A stretch of DNA of 9,506 nucleotides, taken from positions 76,682-86,187 of the forward strand of contig DHPI01000004.1 of NCBI GenBank assembly GCA_002407865.1, written 5' to 3'. Below are positions 7,087 through 9,506 of the stretch, piece by piece. The notes beneath the pieces are model-generated. The model had not been told where the DNA came from, searched no databases, and saw only the letters and a program-made list of their open reading frames with translations. Origin of the DNA: Spirochaetia bacterium UBA5368. Its GTDB lineage: Bacteria > Spirochaetota > UBA4802 > UBA5368. A program made the position numbers and the translations under genes. Within the stretch, counting starts at the first letter, position 1, and each line of letters starts with the position of its first letter.

Positions 7087-7130
7087 AACGGCCTTTCCAC
7101 GGATATCGCCGCCGGTTTTTTAATTTTTTT
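7085..7130 (+). terminator. Possible intrinsic terminator after the xerD-spoIID pair
   Basis: AAAACGGC (7085-7092) can pair with GCCGGTTTT (7111-7119), with one bulged G, around an 18-base loop. Runs of T follow at 7116-7121 and 7124-7130. Only four pairs of the stem are GC and the loop is long, so the T-rich tract is the stronger part of the evidence. The 141-base gap to queA agrees with a transcript boundary here. Confidence 0.3.
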
Positions 7131-7227
7131 CACGCACTATCAAATTGAGAATGCAAATTTCGACGCCAGTACGTACGGTGGACGCCGTTCGCGGGTGTTG
7201 TATGCCCCTTGTCGCTGGATGAAGCTT

Positions 7228-8268
7228 ATGATAAATAAACGTATATACGGCCTGAGCGATTTTGATTTTGATCTTCCTGAAGATCTCATTGCGCAGTTTC
7301 CTGTTGAAAAGAGGGATGAATCCCGCCTTATGGCCGTGCGGAGGAAAACCGGGGAGATCAGCCATAGCAGGTTTTACCGGCTCTGTGATTATTTGAGCGG
7401 TGATGATGTGCTGGTGTTCAACAATGCGAAGGTTATTCCTGCGCGGCTCCAGTTTTCTCGTGAATCGGGCGGCCGCGTGGAGATCATCCTTACGGGAAAG
7501 GCATCGGAAAACCGCTGGATGGTGTTGAGCAACAGAACGGCCAGGCTGAAATCAGGCGAAACGCTTGTGTCGGCGGTCGATCCGTCGATCACCATGCGTG
7601 TGCTCCGCAGGGTAGATGAATATCTTGAGGTCGAAACGTCGCGGCCGTTTGACGACGAAACGCTGCACGATATCGGCAGCATCCCCCTGCCGCCGTATAT
7701 CAGACGCGAAGCCGCACCGTCTGATGACGAACAGTATCAGACCGTGTACGCAAAGGAAAGCGGTGCGGTGGCCGCGCCGACCGCGGGGCTGCATTTTACC
7801 CGCGAGTTGATGAACGCGATCGTGGAAAAAGGGATAACGACGGTGTATCTCACCCTGTATGTATCATGGGGAACGTTTCAGCCTGTGCGACATGAGGATA
7901 TTTCACTGCATAAAATGCACAGCGAAAAATTCGATTTTGACAAAGCTGACGCAGCAGCGGTAACCGCCGCGCGCCGCGACGGCCGGCGGATCATAGCTGT
8001 CGGAACAACATCGTTGCGCGTTCTTGAAAGCGTCTATACGGATGGCGTTTATTCCGGGGGGCGCGGAGAAACGGATATTTTTATATATCCCCCTCGTGAG
8101 GTGCGTTCGATTGACGCACTCGTTACGAATTTTCATATGCCGCGCTCGACGCTTTTGATGCTGGTTGCGGCATTTGCGGGCTATGATTGCATTATGCGCG
8201 CCTACCGTGAGGCTGTGCGAAACCGTTATCGCTTTTTTTCTTACGGCGATGCGATGCTTATTTTTTAG
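7228..8268 (+). CDS. queA: S-adenosylmethionine:tRNA ribosyltransferase-isomerase QueA
   Basis: A 346-residue cytoplasmic enzyme that transfers and isomerises the ribosyl part of S-adenosylmethionine onto 7-aminomethyl-7-deazaguanine at the wobble base of GUN-anticodon tRNAs, making epoxyqueuosine. The family blocks occur in order: YGLSDFDFDLPEDLIAQFP (7-25), VFNNAKVIPARL (63-74), GRVEIIL (82-88), PLPPYI (153-158) and SGAVAAPTAGLHFT (178-191). Then come YVSWGTFQPV (211-220), AVGTTSLRVLE (257-267), VTNFHMPRSTLLMLVAAFAG (299-318) and FFSYGDAMLI (336-345). Length is close to E. coli QueA (356). ATG 7228 has a weak GGA 8 bases upstream and gives the usual N-terminus. The frame is open to a GTG at 7195, with ATG 7219 also possible. 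No other queuosine gene and no preQ1-type riboswitch was seen nearby. Confidence 0.96.
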   Translation: MINKRIYGLSDFDFDLPEDLIAQFPVEKRDESRLMAVRRKTGEISHSRFYRLCDYLSGDDVLVFNNAKVIPARLQFSRESGGRVEIILTGKASENRWMVLSNRTARLKSGETLVSAVDPSITMRVLRRVDEYLEVETSRPFDDETLHDIGSIPLPPYIRREAAPSDDEQYQTVYAKESGAVAAPTAGLHFTRELMNAIVEKGITTVYLTLYVSWGTFQPVRHEDISLHKMHSEKFDFDKADAAAVTAARRDGRRIIAVGTTSLRVLESVYTDGVYSGGRGETDIFIYPPREVRSIDALVTNFHMPRSTLLMLVAAFAGYDCIMRAYREAVRNRYRFFSYGDAMLIF

Positions 8269-8285
8269 GCGAGGGGGAACACTGC

Positions 8286-8315
8286 TTGACAAAAAGCTTA
8301 AAATCGTGGAATAAA
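8286..8315 (+). promoter_or_regulatory. Candidate promoter for the zinc-ribbon/RNase H pair
   Basis: A perfect -35 box TTGACA (8286-8291) is followed after 18 bases by AATAAA (8310-8315), four of six matches to TATAAT. Transcription would start near 8322, leaving a leader of about 40 bases before ATG 8365. Its position in the 96-base gap after queA is sensible. Chance occurrence of a single good box cannot be excluded. Confidence 0.4.
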
Positions 8316-8364
8316 CGAATATAGCGGTTTACATAATACTGAGACGCTCTGGAAATTATCTGAC

Positions 8365-9063
8365 ATGAATAATGATATCGCGTTAATGATCGAGTTGCAG
8401 CGCTATTGGAGTAACGTACTGCAAGGGACCGCCGATATTGAGAAAACAAGGAAAGCGATTCTTTACTGGGGAGATCGCGTGCGCGACGGCGAAAAGACGC
8501 TATCGGACCTTGACGAGGCGATAAAGAAAACAAAAATAGAAATCCAGAGAAAGGAAATGGAGCTTGCCGATCTTGACGCGAAAGCGAAAAAACTTGACGA
8601 TCGGACGAATCAGGTTTCTTCAGAAAAGGAAATGACGGCTGTGCGCAATGAGCTGAATGCCGTGAATGACGCGCGCGGAAAAGTTGAAGAGGAAGCGATC
8701 AGGCTGATGGATTCCGTGGAGGAAAAAAGCGGCTCCAGAAAAAAGGCGGCTGATGAATTGCAGGAGACTGCGTCGCAGGCTGAAAAGGACATTGCCACAA
8801 TGCGGGAGCGCATTGCGAGGTTTGAAATGCTGACCGACGAAAACCGAAATAACTATGACGCGAGCGTTGCTAAGCTCTCGCCGGCCGTAAAATCGAGATT
8901 TCAAAAGCTGCTTTCGTCCGGGATCGGTATCGCAATCGCGAAGGTGGAAGGTGAAACCTGTGGCGCGTGCCATTTTCAGATCCCGGCTTATTTGATTTCC
9001 GATGCGTCGAAAAACGATAAAATTGTAAACTGTACGAATTGCGGCCGGTTTATCTATTCATAG
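8365..9063 (+). CDS. COG1579 coiled-coil protein with C4 zinc ribbon (CT398-like)
   Basis: A 232-residue protein of the COG1579 / zf-RING_7 family (Chlamydia CT398, Mycobacterium Rv2229c). Residues of about 1-165 are charged, heptad-like and alanine/glutamate/lysine-rich (for example EIQRKEMELADLDAKAKKLD), predicting a long coiled-coil hairpin. The C-terminal ribbon has CGAC (C199, C202) and CTNC (C223, C226), in the family contexts GETCGACHFQIPAYL and IVNCTNCGRFIY. The four cysteines should bind one zinc ion. No signal peptide is present, so it is cytoplasmic. Its exact molecular role is not established; nucleic-acid or protein bridging is a guess. The ribosome site is weak (GGA, 11 bases before ATG). 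It precedes an RNase H gene by 45 bases, a neighbourhood known elsewhere. Confidence 0.92.
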   Translation: MNNDIALMIELQRYWSNVLQGTADIEKTRKAILYWGDRVRDGEKTLSDLDEAIKKTKIEIQRKEMELADLDAKAKKLDDRTNQVSSEKEMTAVRNELNAVNDARGKVEEEAIRLMDSVEEKSGSRKKAADELQETASQAEKDIATMRERIARFEMLTDENRNNYDASVAKLSPAVKSRFQKLLSSGIGIAIAKVEGETCGACHFQIPAYLISDASKNDKIVNCTNCGRFIYS

Positions 9064-9108
9064 AGATAGTCGGATCGTGGCGAATAATTCAACGGGGATG
9101 GGGAGAGC

Positions 9109-9506
9109 ATGCTTTTAAGTATTGATCGGGTATTACAGCTTCTGGCCGAGGGCAAGAGCGTTCAAAAAATCGCCGAGATGGCGGAGGCGGATGTCGATGA
9201 TGTGTGCGGCATTATCGAGGAAGCGAGAAAAATAATTGAGGCGGGAGACAGGGCCCGCTCGCGGAAAAAGGTTATCTTAAAGAAAAAAGCCACCGCGGCG
9301 GATGAAAATGAAAAAGCCGAATCCGCAAAGGACGAAGGATTAACTGTGCCCTCGATATTCGAAGGTTCCGAGTTATCCGCCGTTCCGTTGAATTCTTCTC
9401 TTGTTATCTATACCGACGGGGCGTCGCGCGGAAATCCTGGGCCCGGCGGGATAGGCATCGTAATTTATGACAGCGACAACCGGCAGGTCGGCAAGGTCTC
9501 GTTAAG
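9109..9506 (+). CDS. rnhA: Ribonuclease HI with N-terminal extension (partial, runs off window)
   Basis: The first 132 residues of an RNase HI-type protein, which degrades the RNA strand of RNA-DNA hybrids. The RNase H fold begins at about residue 97 (SLVIYTDGASRGNPGPGG). D103 is the first catalytic aspartate, in the hallmark YTDGASRGNPGPGGIGIVIY. The other acidic residues lie beyond the window. Residues 1-45 (such as VLQLLAEGKSVQKIAEMA) look helical and resemble a small helix-turn-helix-like module. Residues of about 48-80 form a basic, then acidic, low-complexity linker (RSRKKVILKKK). This extension is not the hybrid-binding domain of eukaryotic-type RNases H1 as far as can be read. The site GGAG (9102-9105) precedes ATG 9109 by only 3 bases. 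No nearby upstream start in this frame is better supported. Confidence 0.85.
   Translation, partial: MLLSIDRVLQLLAEGKSVQKIAEMAEADVDDVCGIIEEARKIIEAGDRARSRKKVILKKKATAADENEKAESAKDEGLTVPSIFEGSELSAVPLNSSLVIYTDGASRGNPGPGGIGIVIYDSDNRQVGKVSL

Noticed and set aside
7087..7227. preQ1-type riboswitch or clear promoter before queA
   Set aside because: No preQ1 aptamer-like pseudoknot sequence was recognised. TTGAGA (7145-7150) has only poor -10 partners.
1..9506. CRISPR array, insertion sequence, prophage or defence island
   Set aside because: No spaced direct repeats, transposase or terminal inverted repeats, and no phage or defence domains were seen. XerD has housekeeping features and no cargo context suggesting an integron or phage integrase.

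Overview
The window reads as chromosomal core and near-core DNA from a diderm (Gram-negative-type) bacterium of moderate GC content. The diderm call rests on a TolC-type outer membrane factor encoded together with a periplasmic adaptor and an inner membrane ABC transporter. The phylum cannot be fixed from sequence reading alone. A SpoIID/LytB lipoprotein next to XerD, and a COG1579 zinc-ribbon protein next to an RNase HI with an N-terminal extension, would fit a spirochaete-like or other deep-branching diderm lineage, but this is a weak inference. No mobile element, CRISPR array, prophage or toxin system was seen. Every gene in the window runs on the + strand except a tRNA at the left edge.

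Layout. Positions 1-39 hold the 5' half of a minus-strand tRNA-Thr(UGU), with a plausible promoter at 58-85. Positions 287-4656 form a tight four-gene operon: outer membrane factor, membrane fusion protein, ABC ATPase and MacB/FtsX-type permease. Together these make a self-contained MacAB-TolC-like tripartite pump in which MacB is split into separate ATPase and permease chains. A 312-base gap (4657-4968) without a convincing gene carries two hairpins. Positions 4969-7086 hold xerD and a SpoIID/LytB lipoprotein, 6 bases apart, both starting at TTG codons backed by good ribosome binding sites. After a T-rich possible terminator, queA (7228-8268) encodes the penultimate enzyme of queuosine synthesis. 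A candidate promoter then leads into a COG1579 coiled-coil/zinc-ribbon protein (8365-9063) and the start of an RNase HI gene (from 9109) that runs off the window.

How the genes fit together. The first operon probably exports one class of compound, peptide or lipid-like molecule from the periplasm or inner membrane through the outer membrane; the sequence does not show the substrate. XerD (chromosome dimer resolution) and the SpoIID-type peptidoglycan glycosidase could both act around cell division, which is an inference from their coupling. The zinc-ribbon/RNase H pair repeats an association known from other bacteria, notably the actinobacterial Rv2229c-Rv2228c arrangement. I found no clear previously undescribed system. 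The most unusual points are the split MacB pump with an altered adaptor tip motif, the xerD-spoIID coupling, the extended RNase H and the structured 312-base gap.
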